A DNA stretch of 64,000 nt, from positions 806,001-870,000 of the forward strand of contig NZ_CP192507.1 in the NCBI RefSeq assembly GCF_050613145.1, read 5' to 3'. Under the pieces are notes generated by a model, which made no database searches, was not told the DNA's origin, and saw only the letters and a program-made list of their open reading frames with translations. The DNA is from Lysinibacillus_B sp050613145 (GTDB taxonomy: Bacteria; Bacillota; Bacilli; Bacillales_A; Planococcaceae). Numbering within the stretch: position 1 is the stretch's first letter; every line of letters starts with the position of its first letter. The translations under genes were made by a program, and so were the position numbers. Positions 34,895-44,413 of the stretch are shown one piece after another.

Positions 34895-35104
34895 ATGGAT
34901 AAAAAAGAAATCAAACAATTGCCAAAGTGGAACAAATTGGACAATCCGGATATGGTCAATACAGAAAAGCCTAGTTTGTTTGATATGTATGAGGATATGC
35001 AGACGGTAGATGCAGTCCCTGTAGAAGAGTTAAATGATCGATTAAAAGCTGAAAAAGATATCATTCCTACAACAACAACGGCTGATGCGGAACGACAAAT
35101 ATAA
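34895..35104 (+). CDS. Small acidic hypothetical protein (69 aa)
   Basis: Not recognised. It is a 69-residue soluble, charged protein with no membrane segment or Cys. It starts at ATG 34895 with an excellent AAAGGAGG, which is buried in the clpB terminator hairpin, and it has its own perfect terminator downstream. Together these support a real gene. It may be made from clpB readthrough or from a promoter within clpB (inference). Confidence 0.6.
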   Translation: MDKKEIKQLPKWNKLDNPDMVNTEKPSLFDMYEDMQTVDAVPVEELNDRLKAEKDIIPTTTTADAERQI

Positions 35105-35106
35105 GA

Positions 35107-35132
35107 AAACAGGTGGCAATTCACCTGTTTTT
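35107..35132 (+). terminator. Terminator after small 69-aa gene
   Basis: AAACAGGTG/CACCTGTTT perfect stem and T-run. Confidence 0.88.
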
Positions 35133-35238
35133 ATTATGGGAAAATAAATAATAAGCGCAAAATATAAATGGGATTCAGTTAACAGTGGCAACATGGATGC
35201 ATATGCAGTCAACAAACTAAGTATTGTATCTCAAACAT

Positions 35239-35265
35239 AAAAAAACGCCCCTACACGGAGCGCTT
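35239..35265 (-). terminator. Terminator for yjzD-like gene
   Basis: On the minus strand AGCGCTCC pairs with GGGGCGTT (two G-U), followed by a U-run. Confidence 0.65.
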
Positions 35266-35270
35266 TCTAA

Positions 35271-35459
35271 TTAATGATGTTCAGCGTGTTCTGGGCTACC
35301 TGGAAGAATAGCTGCAACAATAAACACGATTACTGCAAATGCTACAGAAACGATTACACCAGTCATGAAATCGAATGGTACGTTTAATACTGAACTTACT
35401 ACGTAGTTTAACATAGAAATTAGTAGGAATGACCATACAAACGTCATAATATATTGCAT
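35271..35459 (-). CDS. yjzD: DUF2929 (YjzD-like) two-helix membrane protein
   Basis: A 62-residue protein with two hydrophobic helices and a His-rich acidic tail, typical of the YjzD/DUF2929 family found near fabH in Bacillales. Function unknown. ATG 35459 is preferred (GAGGTG 8 nt upstream); the GTG at 35468 overlaps that box. It is divergent from fabH. Confidence 0.75.
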   Translation of the reverse strand: MQYIMTFVWSFLLISMLNYVVSSVLNVPFDFMTGVIVSVAFAVIVFIVAAILPGSPEHAEHH

Positions 35460-35591
35460 CAAATTCACCTCATAAACATTATTCTATATATTTATTTAGT
35501 TTTATACCTCAACTATCATAACACAGGTTGTGAAAAAAGAAAAACAAACTTTTAAAAACATTTCTTGAACATTGTGAAAAATTTTCCGTTG

Positions 35592-35633
35592 TATAATGTT
35601 TTTTTATGAGCTATAATTATGACCAACTACTAA
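35592..35633. promoter_or_regulatory. fabH promoter -10 and FapR-like operator
   Basis: TATAAT at 35592-35597 is a good -10. TTATGACCAACTACTAA (35617-35633) resembles the 17-bp FapR palindrome, with an exact right half TACTAA. It sits just downstream of the start point, the usual FapR position. FapR controls fabHA-fabF in Bacillus. Confidence 0.5.
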
Positions 35634-35659
35634 ACGTTAGTGTAAAAGGGGGATATTTT

Positions 35660-36595
35660 ATGGGTGTAGGTATTATTGGATTGGGGAAATATGTTCCTGA
35701 AAAGGTACTGACAAACCATGATTTAGAAAGTGTACTAGACACAACAGATGAATGGATTCGCTCTAGAACGGGGATTGAAGCAAGACATATTGCTGCAGAT
35801 GATGAAAATACTTCGCATATGGCGATTAAGGCAACACAAATAGCCATTGACAATGCGGGCATTAAGCCTGAACAAATCGGCTTAATTTTAGTTGCAACAG
35901 TTTCGCCAGATCAAGGATTTCCAAGTGTAGCATGCCAATTAACAGAGCATTTTGGGATACAATGCGCGGCGATGGATATTGCAGCAGCATGTTCAGGTTT
36001 TATTTATGGGCTTGTAACAGCACAGCAATTCCTTGAAAATAACAGTTATGAATATGTATTAGTAGTAGGTGTTGAAAAACTATCGAAAGTAACGGACTGG
36101 AATGACCGTAACACGGCTATTTTGTTTGGTGATGGAGCGTGTGCTGCCGTGATGACAAAAGTATCTGAAGGGCGCGGCATTCTGGCATCTGAATTAGGTG
36201 CAGACGGTTCAGGTGGTAAGCATTTATATTTAAATGAAGAAAATCATATTGCCATGAATGGGCGTGAAGTATTTAAATTTGCAGTACGCCAAATGGGAGA
36301 GTCTGCCGTTCAAGTATTGGAAAAGGCTGGTTTACAGAAAGAAGATTGCGATTTCTTAATACCACACCAAGCGAATATTCGGATTATGGAAGCAGCTCGT
36401 GAACGACTGAATTTACCTGAAGAGAAAATGTCAAAAACGGTGCATAAGTACGGAAACACATCAGCAGCTTCGATTGGGTTATCATTAGCAGAAGAGCTTG
36501 AACAAGGTAAAATAAAAGATGATGATATAGTTGTCCTTGTCGGTTTTGGCGGTGGCTTAACATGGGGCGCTGTCACAATTCGATGGGGTAAATAA
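35660..36595 (+). CDS. fabH: Beta-ketoacyl-ACP synthase III FabH
   Basis: Initiates type II fatty acid synthesis by condensing acyl-CoA with malonyl-ACP. It has 311 residues, the usual length. The catalytic triad is visible as Cys111 (AAACSGF), His in PHQANIRI and Asn in YGNTSAAS; GFGGGLTWG is at the C-terminus. ATG 35660 follows AAGGGGGA; the longer frame from 35606 lacks a box and covers the operator. Operon with fabF, 14 bp gap. Confidence 0.96.
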   Translation: MGVGIIGLGKYVPEKVLTNHDLESVLDTTDEWIRSRTGIEARHIAADDENTSHMAIKATQIAIDNAGIKPEQIGLILVATVSPDQGFPSVACQLTEHFGIQCAAMDIAAACSGFIYGLVTAQQFLENNSYEYVLVVGVEKLSKVTDWNDRNTAILFGDGACAAVMTKVSEGRGILASELGADGSGGKHLYLNEENHIAMNGREVFKFAVRQMGESAVQVLEKAGLQKEDCDFLIPHQANIRIMEAARERLNLPEEKMSKTVHKYGNTSAASIGLSLAEELEQGKIKDDDIVVLVGFGGGLTWGAVTIRWGK

Positions 36596-36609
36596 GAGGG
36601 GGATTATGT

Positions 36610-37848
36610 ATGACAAAGCGTAGAGTAGTAGTAACAGGAATTGGGGCTGTCACGCCACTTGGCAATACAGTTGAAGATACATGGGCTGCAGCGAAAGCAG
36701 GAACATCAGGTGTTGGTCCACTAACACGCGTTGATGCAGAAAAATTCTCAGCTAAAGTGGCTGCGCAAGTAAACGATTTTGATATTGAGCAGTTCGTTGA
36801 ACGTAAAGAAGCGCGAAAAATGGATCGCTTTACACAGTATGCCATTGCAGCATCACTCATGGCATATAAAGATTCAGCATTAGAAATTAATGAATCGAAT
36901 GCTGCACGTGTTGGTGTATGGATTGGATCAGGTATTGGCGGAATGGAAACGTATGAACAGCAGTTTTTAACATTCCAAGAACGTGGAGCAAGACGTGTAA
37001 GCCCGTTCTTCATTCCGATGATGATTCCAGATATGGCTTCGGGGCAAGTATCGATTTATCTTGGTGCAAAAGGACCTAACTCATGCTCGGTAACAGCTTG
37101 TGCATCAGGGACAAACTCGATTGGGGATGCGTTTAAAGTAATCGAGCGCGGCGATGCGGATGTTATGTTTACAGGTGGAGCAGAGGCGCCAATCGTGAAT
37201 ATGGCAATTGCCGGTTTTACAGCGAATACGGCGTTAACAACGAATGCAGACCCAGCGACAGCATCACGTCCATTCGATAAAAACCGTGACGGCTTTGTTA
37301 TTGGTGAAGGTTCGGGTATGCTTGTTTTAGAAGAATTAGAGCATGCAAAAGCACGTGGAGCAAAAATTTATGCGGAAGTACTTGGCTACGGTGCGACAGG
37401 AGATGCACATCATATTACAGCACCAGCACCGGAAGGCGAAGGTGCAGCGCGTGCAATGAATATGGCTTTATCGACTGCTGGGGTAAATCCAGAACAAGTA
37501 GATTATATTAATGCACACGGTACAAGTACACCGTACAATGATTTATTTGAAACATTAGCGGTAAAATCGGTGTTTGGTGAGCATGCATATAAACTAGCGA
37601 TGAGCTCAACAAAGTCGATGACAGGACATTTACTTGGGGCAGCTGGTGGTGTCGAAGCAATCTTTACAGTATTAGCGTTAAAAGAAGGCATTTTACCACC
37701 GACAATTAATTTACAAGAACAAGATCCAGAGTGTGACTTAGATTACGTACCGAATGAGGCGCGTCAAGTAAACATCGAATACGCGATGAGCAATTCATTA
37801 GGATTTGGTGGACATAACGCAAGTCTTTTATTCAAAAAATATGAATAA
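36610..37848 (+). CDS. fabF: Beta-ketoacyl-ACP synthase II FabF
   Basis: Elongating condensing enzyme, 412 residues. Catalytic Cys164 (VTACASG), His in NAHGTSTP and His in TGHLLGAAGG are present, with the C-terminal SLGFGGHNAS. ATG 36610 follows AGAGGGGG. It forms a two-gene operon with fabH. Confidence 0.96.
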   Translation: MTKRRVVVTGIGAVTPLGNTVEDTWAAAKAGTSGVGPLTRVDAEKFSAKVAAQVNDFDIEQFVERKEARKMDRFTQYAIAASLMAYKDSALEINESNAARVGVWIGSGIGGMETYEQQFLTFQERGARRVSPFFIPMMIPDMASGQVSIYLGAKGPNSCSVTACASGTNSIGDAFKVIERGDADVMFTGGAEAPIVNMAIAGFTANTALTTNADPATASRPFDKNRDGFVIGEGSGMLVLEELEHAKARGAKIYAEVLGYGATGDAHHITAPAPEGEGAARAMNMALSTAGVNPEQVDYINAHGTSTPYNDLFETLAVKSVFGEHAYKLAMSSTKSMTGHLLGAAGGVEAIFTVLALKEGILPPTINLQEQDPECDLDYVPNEARQVNIEYAMSNSLGFGGHNASLLFKKYE

Positions 37849-37854
37849 ATTAGT

Positions 37855-37887
37855 ACCAGTGGTGTATCTTTGCACCACTGGTTTTTT
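37855..37887 (+). terminator. Terminator after fabF
   Basis: Perfect 10-bp stem ACCAGTGGTG/CACCACTGGT with T-run. Confidence 0.93.
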
Positions 37888-37946
37888 CATTAAAGGAAAA
37901 GCCACCTCTAAGAAAGAGATGACTTTTTGATAGAAAGGATGTTTAG

Positions 37947-38159
37947 TTGTTTCGCTTTGTCCTTTTTTTATTAAGCTATGGTTTGTGTGTAGCGTCCATT
38001 ACGCAATGTATTTTGTATTTAAATTACCGGACGCTCGGTTATTCATGGCATGCAGTGATAAAATTTTTACTGCAAACAGTGGAGTTATATATTGCACTTG
38101 GTTCACTCATTGTGATGTTTGCGGTCATTTACGATCTCGGTATATGGCGTTCTTCCTAA
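37947..38159 (+). CDS. Small two-helix membrane protein, unknown
   Basis: Not recognised. 70 residues with two hydrophobic stretches (residues 3-25 and 38-62) joined by a short polar loop. TTG 37947 has AAAGGA about 8 nt upstream. It ends 5 bp before the trpS stop on the opposite strand. It may be equivalent to small membrane genes at the fabF-trpS interval in relatives, but this was not checked. Confidence 0.6.
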   Translation: MFRFVLFLLSYGLCVASITQCILYLNYRTLGYSWHAVIKFLLQTVELYIALGSLIVMFAVIYDLGIWRSS

Positions 38160-38164
38160 GAGCA

Positions 38165-39154
38165 TTATTTACGTTTACGACCGAGTCCCATCGCATTTTC
38201 CATCTTTTTTAGTGTTTTATGGGCTATGGCATTTGCTTTAGCGGCACCTTCATCTAAAATAGCATCTAGCTCAGGTGAGTCGATGAGTGCGTAATAACGC
38301 TCTTGAATCGGTGTTAAGTGCTCAATGACAGCAGCAGCAACACCCGCTTTAAAATCACCGTACCCTTTACCTTCGTATTTCTTTTCTAAATCAGCAATCG
38401 ATACACCTGATAAAGCAGATTCAATTGTTAACAAATTCGATACACCTGGTTTGTTTTCAATATCATATTTGACAATACCTTCAGAGTCTGTAACAGCAGA
38501 CTTAATTTTCTTCTCGATTTCTTTTGGTGTGTCAAGAAGACGGATTGTTGCTTTTGTATTTGTGTCAGACTTGCTCATTTTTTTCGTTGGTTCTTGTAAT
38601 GACTTAATGCGTGCGCCTTCTTTTGGTAATTGGATGTCTGGGATAGTTAAAACATCATTGTAGCGCTTGTTAAAACGTTCAGCAAGATCACGTGTGAGCT
38701 CAATATGCTGCTTTTGGTCATCTCCAACCGGTACAATATTTGTATTATATAAAAGAATATCTGCTGCCATTAACGGTGGATAGGTTAAAAGAGCCGCTGA
38801 TACAGATTCTTTGCCGTGTGACTTATCTTTAAATTGTGTCATACGCTCTAATTCACCGATTGACGCAACGCACTGTAAAATCCAACCAGCTTGTGCATGT
38901 GCAGGAACCTCGGATTGAATAAATAAAATTGATTTTTTCGGATCAATCCCAACGGCAATATACATCGCAGCTAAACTACGAATGTTTTTACGTAGCTCTA
39001 ACCGGTCTTGTGGTACTGTAATGGCGTGTTGGTCTACGATGCAATAAATGGCTTGTCCCTCGTCTTGTAAGGCGGGAAATTGCTTAATTGCACCAATGTA
39101 ATTGCCTAATGTAATAGTTCCTGTTGGCTGTACACCAGAGAAAATAGTTGTCAT
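38165..39154 (-). CDS. trpS: Tryptophanyl-tRNA synthetase
   Basis: Class I synthetase charging tRNA-Trp, 329 residues. The HIGH-type signature lies in GVQPTGTITLGNYIGA and KMSKS is intact. The cytosolic enzyme is normal length. The ATG at 39154 follows AAAGGAGG on the minus strand. It is controlled by the T-box leader just upstream. Confidence 0.96.
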   Translation of the reverse strand: MTTIFSGVQPTGTITLGNYIGAIKQFPALQDEGQAIYCIVDQHAITVPQDRLELRKNIRSLAAMYIAVGIDPKKSILFIQSEVPAHAQAGWILQCVASIGELERMTQFKDKSHGKESVSAALLTYPPLMAADILLYNTNIVPVGDDQKQHIELTRDLAERFNKRYNDVLTIPDIQLPKEGARIKSLQEPTKKMSKSDTNTKATIRLLDTPKEIEKKIKSAVTDSEGIVKYDIENKPGVSNLLTIESALSGVSIADLEKKYEGKGYGDFKAGVAAAVIEHLTPIQERYYALIDSPELDAILDEGAAKANAIAHKTLKKMENAMGLGRKRK

Positions 39155-39177
39155 AAAAAATCCTCCTTTAAATCTTT

Positions 39178-39420
39178 AAAAACTAAAAAAACATCATGCG
39201 CCCATTGAGAAATTCTCAGGGACGAATGATGTTTGAATCCGCGGTACCACCCAGCTTGCTCTAGTTTTGAGCCACTCTGCTTCGTAACGTGAAGGAGACG
39301 AGCTAGGATACTTGAAGTTCACCAAGCTAACTCGGAAGTCCATTCCATTTGCATACGCATCTGCTCACACCGACCGCAGACTCTCTTTAGCATAACATCA
39401 AATGTACTACTCTTCGTCAT
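39178..39420 (-). promoter_or_regulatory. Tryptophan T-box riboswitch of trpS
   Basis: The minus-strand leader contains the T-box core GGGTGGTACCGCGG (39239-39253 region), a Stem I, and a specifier loop with GAATGGACTTCC. UGG (Trp) fits as specifier, at 39340-39342 or the adjacent UGG at 39345-39347. The terminator is AACATCAT...ATGATGTT plus U-run (39187-39232). Uncharged tRNA-Trp should promote antitermination. Confidence 0.92.
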
Positions 39421-39867
39421 CGTTTTTTATTTTCTAATTCATTTTTGAAATTATATTATATTGTACTGTGAAAAATCAAATTTTTTTTAGCATATACCAA
39501 GAAAAGAAAGGACATACTATACGAGAAAAGAGCAACCATTTTTACTATTTATTCGTCAAATGAAATGAAACGAATAGATTAATTCTCAGTTACTGTTTAA
39601 CGATTGAGAATAGAGTGTTTGTTGATTTTTCAAAATAAATGCTTTTGAACTAGAAGGTGTAGGGAAAAAATGATTATTTATAGCATAAATGAGTAATTTC
39701 GAGAATTAATTTGTTGAATTATTGGTTGATAAAAGTGTCACTTTTTGATGGGAAGCTATATCCAAATGATAAATATTGTTGTATAATGTAGACAAGGTTT
39801 TACATTAAACTAATTCTAAAGTGAGAAGTTGTTATAGATTGAATTTAAGATGGAGGGAAGTGGACCA
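39421..39867. other. Intergenic region trpS leader / spx
   Basis: About 450 bp, AT-rich, divergent. On the minus strand TATAAT words near 39455-39465 fit the T-box promoter. On the plus strand TTGTATAATG at 39778-39787 fits an spx promoter -10. No ORF or RNA gene was seen in the middle part. Confidence 0.45.
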
Positions 39868-40266
39868 ATGTTAGTGACATTATTTACATCTCCTAGTTGT
39901 ACCTCATGCCGAAAAGCAAAAGCGTGGCTTGAAGAGCATGATATTCCTTATACAGAACGTAACATTTTTTCCGAGCCGTTAACGATTAGTGAAATTAAGA
40001 AAATTTTACGTATGACAGAAGATGGTACAGAAGAAATTATTTCAACTCGTTCAAAAGTTTTTCAAAAGTTAAATGTAGATGTAGAAACATTAACTTTACA
40101 ACATTTATATGAGTTGATCCAAGAGCATCCAGGGCTATTACGTCGTCCTATTATTTTAGATGAAAAGCGTTTACAAGTAGGGTACAATGAAGATGAAATC
40201 CGTCGCTTTTTACCACGTAAAGTACGTGCATATCAATTACAAGAAGCGCAGCGCATGGTGAACTAA
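39868..40266 (+). CDS. spx: Redox-stress regulator Spx
   Basis: An ArsC-fold RNA polymerase alpha-CTD binding regulator of thiol stress, 132 residues. The CxxC redox switch is in SPSCTSCRKA, and RRPIILDEKRLQVGYNEDEIRRFLPRKVR is almost the B. subtilis sequence. ATG 39868 follows GGAGGG. Its proteolysis adaptor SpxH (YjbH) and MecA are encoded in the same block. Monocistronic by its terminator. Confidence 0.96.
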   Translation: MLVTLFTSPSCTSCRKAKAWLEEHDIPYTERNIFSEPLTISEIKKILRMTEDGTEEIISTRSKVFQKLNVDVETLTLQHLYELIQEHPGLLRRPIILDEKRLQVGYNEDEIRRFLPRKVRAYQLQEAQRMVN

Positions 40267-40277
40267 ATAAAATAGTG

Positions 40278-40317
40278 AAGATGTTGCAACAGTTTAATAA
40301 TGTGTAGCATCTTTTTT
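40278..40317 (+). terminator. Terminator after spx
   Basis: AAGATGTTGCA/TGTAGCATCTT stem with G-U pairs, then a T-run. Confidence 0.8.
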
Positions 40318-40604
40318 CTTTTTATTAAAATCATAAAATTAGCCTTGATTTCATAGATACAGTACAATACAATTTCAATATTCAAATTATTTGGTTTGGA
40401 TAGTGTTTTTTCCTTTTCATTTTATGTGCCAACATCATACAATAGAGTTATAGAGTTCGAGCCGCTTCTCGATACTTTATAGAACGTTTGGAGTGTTCAT
40501 ATGTTGGAAGAAGCATGTATGATTTTTGGTGATTTAACCAAATAGTAAGTAACAGCGGTTTACATGTGTTTCAACGGAATGACTGTGAAGGGAGTTGGAG
40601 TCTT
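40318..40604. other. Intergenic region spx-mecA
   Basis: About 290 bp, AT-rich. CATACAATAG near 40435-40445 could be a mecA -10. Nothing else was recognised. Confidence 0.35.
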
Positions 40605-41258
40605 ATGGACATTGAACGCATTAATGAAAATACACTAAAGCTATTTATTACGTATAGTGATATTGAAGACCGTGGCTATAGTCGGGAGGAAATTTGGTAT
40701 AATCGCTCAAAAGGCGAGGAGCTGTTTTGGGATGTAATTGGTGAAGTAAATACAGATGACTACTTCGACTTAGATGGGCCAATTTGGATTCATATTAATG
40801 CATCTGAGCAAGGGCTTGAAGTCATTGTAACACGGGCGAATTTACATTCTGACCAAGAGGCGAATGCCCTTATGGATGACTTTGAAGAAAACCGTGAAGT
40901 AGCTGAACAATTGCGTGAAATGGAAAATGTTATTTTTGAATCGTTTGAAAATGATTCAGATGAAGATATGACGATTACAAATGCAAGATTTACGTTTAAA
41001 GATATAGATGAACTTGTACCACTAGCAAAGCGTATCGTGTCGTTTGGATTAACATCTTCACTTTACCAATTTGAAGGGCGTTATTATTTACATGTTGATT
41101 TCACGAACTTACCTGAACAACGTGAACGTAAAAATACGTTAGCGCTTATTAAAGAATACTTGAGACCATCACGATTAACAAGTTATCGTTTAGAAGAGTA
41201 TGGCGATGTGATTATGGAGCAAAACTGTTTTGAAACAGTAATTGAATATTTCGCATAA
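40605..41258 (+). CDS. mecA: ClpC adaptor protein MecA
   Basis: A 217-residue adaptor delivering ComK and other substrates to ClpCP. It opens MDIERINENTLKLFITYSDIEDRGY, the signature substrate-binding region, followed by an acidic linker (about 85-125) and the ClpC-binding C-terminal domain. ATG 40605 follows GGGAGTTGGAG. It sits between spx and coiA, as in B. subtilis. Confidence 0.95.
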   Translation: MDIERINENTLKLFITYSDIEDRGYSREEIWYNRSKGEELFWDVIGEVNTDDYFDLDGPIWIHINASEQGLEVIVTRANLHSDQEANALMDDFEENREVAEQLREMENVIFESFENDSDEDMTITNARFTFKDIDELVPLAKRIVSFGLTSSLYQFEGRYYLHVDFTNLPEQRERKNTLALIKEYLRPSRLTSYRLEEYGDVIMEQNCFETVIEYFA

Positions 41259-41264
41259 ATTTAT

Positions 41265-41297
41265 AATCCGTGCTGATAAAAGGCGCGGATTTTTTTA
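41265..41297 (+). terminator. Terminator after mecA
   Basis: AATCCGTGC/GCGCGGATT stem (G-U) and seven T. Confidence 0.85.
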
Positions 41298-41395
41298 TTG
41301 TTTTTTCACCCAAATTTTTATTTTGGTTGTTTTTGTATATTTTGATTGAATCTAGTGTTTTTATTTCTTACAATGTGGGAAAGGAGGGTTAAGTT

Positions 41396-42508
41396 ATGCT
41401 TGTCGCCATAGACGATCAAGGAGACTACTTGATATTGACGAAAAGCTTAACGGAAGCAGCCTTACAACAATTGCGTGAAAAACCGTTATACTGTCCACAT
41501 TGTAAAGAACGTCTTATTTTAAAAGCGGGTGCAATTAAAATTCCGCATTTTGCACACACCGCAAATCGTGCCTGTGAATCACTGTTTGCAGAAGGAGAAT
41601 CTGAGTTGCATTTGCTCGGCAAACAGCAATTATTTATGCATTTTCAGCAACTCGGATATGATGTTCAATTAGAAAGTTATTTACCGCATTTACAACAAAG
41701 ACCCGATTTACTTATTACAAGAAAAAAGCGATACGCACTTGAATTTCAGTGTAGCCGTATCCCAGAACAATTACTTCATCAACGCACAGAGGGTTATAAA
41801 AAGAATGAGATTGTGCCAATATGGTTATTAAAAACACCTGCTTTTCCAACGTTACAAGTAGGTCGCACACTCAAAGCGTCATTCAATCTTTTTTATCAAC
41901 AATTTATAACTGATAACTACGTCATCACCTATGATCCACAGTCCCAACAGTTTGTTTACTTCAGTGACCTTCTTTATTTACAAGGGAATTTATTTTTATC
42001 TCAAGTATTAGCGTTGCCACTAACCTCACAAGTATTTCCGTTTTATGAGCCAAAATTGCTAACTGAAAAAGGGTTTTTATCGTTATTTGAAGAGTATACT
42101 AGGTACCGGAAGCAATTTTTACATGGTCGACTTTTTTACAGTCAGGCAGGTGTAAATGATTTATTTTTACGTGCAGTATACGAATGCCAATTGCAGCGCG
42201 TTGGACTACCACCTTATATTGGCGTACCAGTTCCGCACGCTAGAGGGATTTCTTTATTTTCAGCAGAATGGCAAATGTTATTTTTTTACTTTATGAGCTG
42301 TAATAATTTAACGATAGAGAGTGTAAACGACAGTACAAAGCATCATTTTTTATCGTGGGCAAAATTACCAAATACTCAGCAGTCTTTTTTAGCTATAGAT
42401 GATTATGTGAAAATATTACGTGCCTTGTCGATTAGCGATATTAGCGCAACGTGTACAAGGGAACAATTAATGCGTGTACTGTATAGCGAATTAATTGCAA
42501 TATGCTGA
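41396..42508 (+). CDS. coiA: Competence protein CoiA
   Basis: A 370-residue CoiA-family protein that aids recombination of incoming DNA during transformation. The N-terminal zinc-ribbon-like part has CPHCKERL and the His/Cys end HFAHTANRAC. The following PD-(D/E)xK nuclease-like core reads RPDLLI...YALEFQCS. The C-terminal half is variable. ATG 41396 follows AAAGGAGG. Order mecA-coiA-pepF is conserved. Confidence 0.9.
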   Translation: MLVAIDDQGDYLILTKSLTEAALQQLREKPLYCPHCKERLILKAGAIKIPHFAHTANRACESLFAEGESELHLLGKQQLFMHFQQLGYDVQLESYLPHLQQRPDLLITRKKRYALEFQCSRIPEQLLHQRTEGYKKNEIVPIWLLKTPAFPTLQVGRTLKASFNLFYQQFITDNYVITYDPQSQQFVYFSDLLYLQGNLFLSQVLALPLTSQVFPFYEPKLLTEKGFLSLFEEYTRYRKQFLHGRLFYSQAGVNDLFLRAVYECQLQRVGLPPYIGVPVPHARGISLFSAEWQMLFFYFMSCNNLTIESVNDSTKHHFLSWAKLPNTQQSFLAIDDYVKILRALSISDISATCTREQLMRVLYSELIAIC

Positions 42509-42567
42509 AAATATTGAGAAAATAAGGTGAGAATTTCGAAAGCCGGAATATATGGAGGGAAAATGAG

Positions 42568-44376
42568 ATGGCAAAAGACGTTTTATTGCGCGAGCAAGTA
42601 CCAGAAGAGTTAACATGGGATTTAACGCCTATTTTTGCGTCAGATGCGGAATGGGAAGCAGAGTTCAAAGAAATTGAAGCGCTTGAAGAGCAGGCAAAAA
42701 AGTATCAAGGAAAAGCAACAGCAGATGCGGAAAGCTTATATAAGGCGTTGCAGTTTGGCGATCAAATGTATGAACGCTTTAGCAAGCTATATGTATACAG
42801 CCATCTAAAGCATGACCAAGATACGACAAATAGCCAATATCAAGCGATGGATAGCCGCGTTAGCTCATTAGGGGCAAAATTAAGTGCGGCATGGTCATTT
42901 TTAACACCGGAGATTTTATCGTTAGATGAAGAAACCATCAATCGATATGTAGAAAGCTATAAACCGCTGCAGCTATATGCACAATCGTTAAAAGAGCTTA
43001 ACTTAGGTCGACCACATATTTTATCGGCGACAGAGGAGCAATTACTAGCGCAAATGTCAGAAGTGACAGGAGCTTCTGGCGATACATTTAGCAAACTGAA
43101 CAATGCTGATTTAGAATTCCCAAAAATTAAAAATGAAGATGGGGAAGAAGTACGTATTACGCATGGTTCGTATATTTCATTTTTAGAAAGTACGAATCGT
43201 CAAGTACGTGAAGATGCCTTTAAAGCTGTATACGAAACATATGGGAAGTTTCGTAATACATTTGCGTCGACGCTTGCAGGGAATGTGAAAGCGCATAATG
43301 TGAGAGCGCGTATTCGCAAATATGATTCAGCTCGTCATGCAGCGATGAGTAATAACTTTATTCCTGAAAAAGTGTACGATCAATTGATTGCAACAATCCA
43401 TGAGTATTTACCATTACTACATCGTTACGTAGCACTCCGTAAAGAAGTGTTAGGGGTAGATGAGTTACATATGTATGACTTATTTACGCCGCTTGTAAAA
43501 GAAGTGAAGATGGACATGCCGTATGAAAAAGCAAAGAAACTAATGGTTGAAAGTTTTGCACCACTGGGTGAAGAATATCAAACGATTGTGCAGCAAGGAC
43601 TGGATAGTCGCTGGGTTGATGTAATGGAAAACAAAGGGAAGCGTAGTGGCGCCTATTCTTCGGGCACATATGGTACAAACCCTTACGTATTAATGAATTG
43701 GCAGGACAATGTAAATAATTTATTTACATTAGCCCATGAATTCGGTCATAGTATGCACAGCTACTATACACGCAAAAATCAGCCGTATCCATATGCAAGC
43801 TATTCTATTTTCGTAGCAGAAGTGGCTTCTACATGTAATGAAGAATTATTATTCGATTATTTATTAAAAACAATCGATGATCCACAGCAAAAGATTTACT
43901 TATTAAATCATTGGTTAGATAGCTTCCGCGGTACCGTATTCCGTCAAACGATGTTTGCTGAATTTGAGCATCTAATTCATGAAATGGATGCAAATGGTGA
44001 AGCGTTAACAGCTGATAAGCTAACAGAAGTGTACTATGATTTAAATGTGAAATATTTTGGTGAAGCGATGACAATCGATGAAGAAATCGGCTTAGAATGG
44101 GCGCGTATTCCACACTTCTACTATAATTATTATGTCTACCAATATGCAACAGGGCAAAGTGCTGCAACAGCACTTAGTAAGAATATTCTTGAAGAAGGAC
44201 AGCCTGCTGTTGAGCGATATATTAACAACTTCTTAAAAGCCGGTTGCTCAGACTTCCCAATTGACGTGTTAAAAGCGGCAGGGGTAGATATGGAAAGTCC
44301 AGTACCGATTGCCGAAGCTTGTAAAGTATTTGAAGAAAAATTAACTGAACTTGAAAAGTTACTTTTAAATAAATAA
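42568..44376 (+). CDS. pepF: Oligoendopeptidase F
   Basis: Cytosolic M3 metallopeptidase of 602 residues cleaving short peptides. The zinc motif HEFGHSMH is intact, with the third ligand Glu in the SIFVAEVASTCNEELL segment. ATG 42568 follows TGGAGGG. Usual length for the family. Confidence 0.95.
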   Translation: MAKDVLLREQVPEELTWDLTPIFASDAEWEAEFKEIEALEEQAKKYQGKATADAESLYKALQFGDQMYERFSKLYVYSHLKHDQDTTNSQYQAMDSRVSSLGAKLSAAWSFLTPEILSLDEETINRYVESYKPLQLYAQSLKELNLGRPHILSATEEQLLAQMSEVTGASGDTFSKLNNADLEFPKIKNEDGEEVRITHGSYISFLESTNRQVREDAFKAVYETYGKFRNTFASTLAGNVKAHNVRARIRKYDSARHAAMSNNFIPEKVYDQLIATIHEYLPLLHRYVALRKEVLGVDELHMYDLFTPLVKEVKMDMPYEKAKKLMVESFAPLGEEYQTIVQQGLDSRWVDVMENKGKRSGAYSSGTYGTNPYVLMNWQDNVNNLFTLAHEFGHSMHSYYTRKNQPYPYASYSIFVAEVASTCNEELLFDYLLKTIDDPQQKIYLLNHWLDSFRGTVFRQTMFAEFEHLIHEMDANGEALTADKLTEVYYDLNVKYFGEAMTIDEEIGLEWARIPHFYYNYYVYQYATGQSAATALSKNILEEGQPAVERYINNFLKAGCSDFPIDVLKAAGVDMESPVPIAEACKVFEEKLTELEKLLLNK

Positions 44377-44384
44377 AGTGAAGG

Positions 44385-44413
44385 ACCACTAGAAATCGTT
44401 CTGGTGGTTTTTT
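44385..44413 (+). terminator. Terminator after pepF
   Basis: ACCACTAGA pairs with TCTGGTGGT, then six T. Confidence 0.85.
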
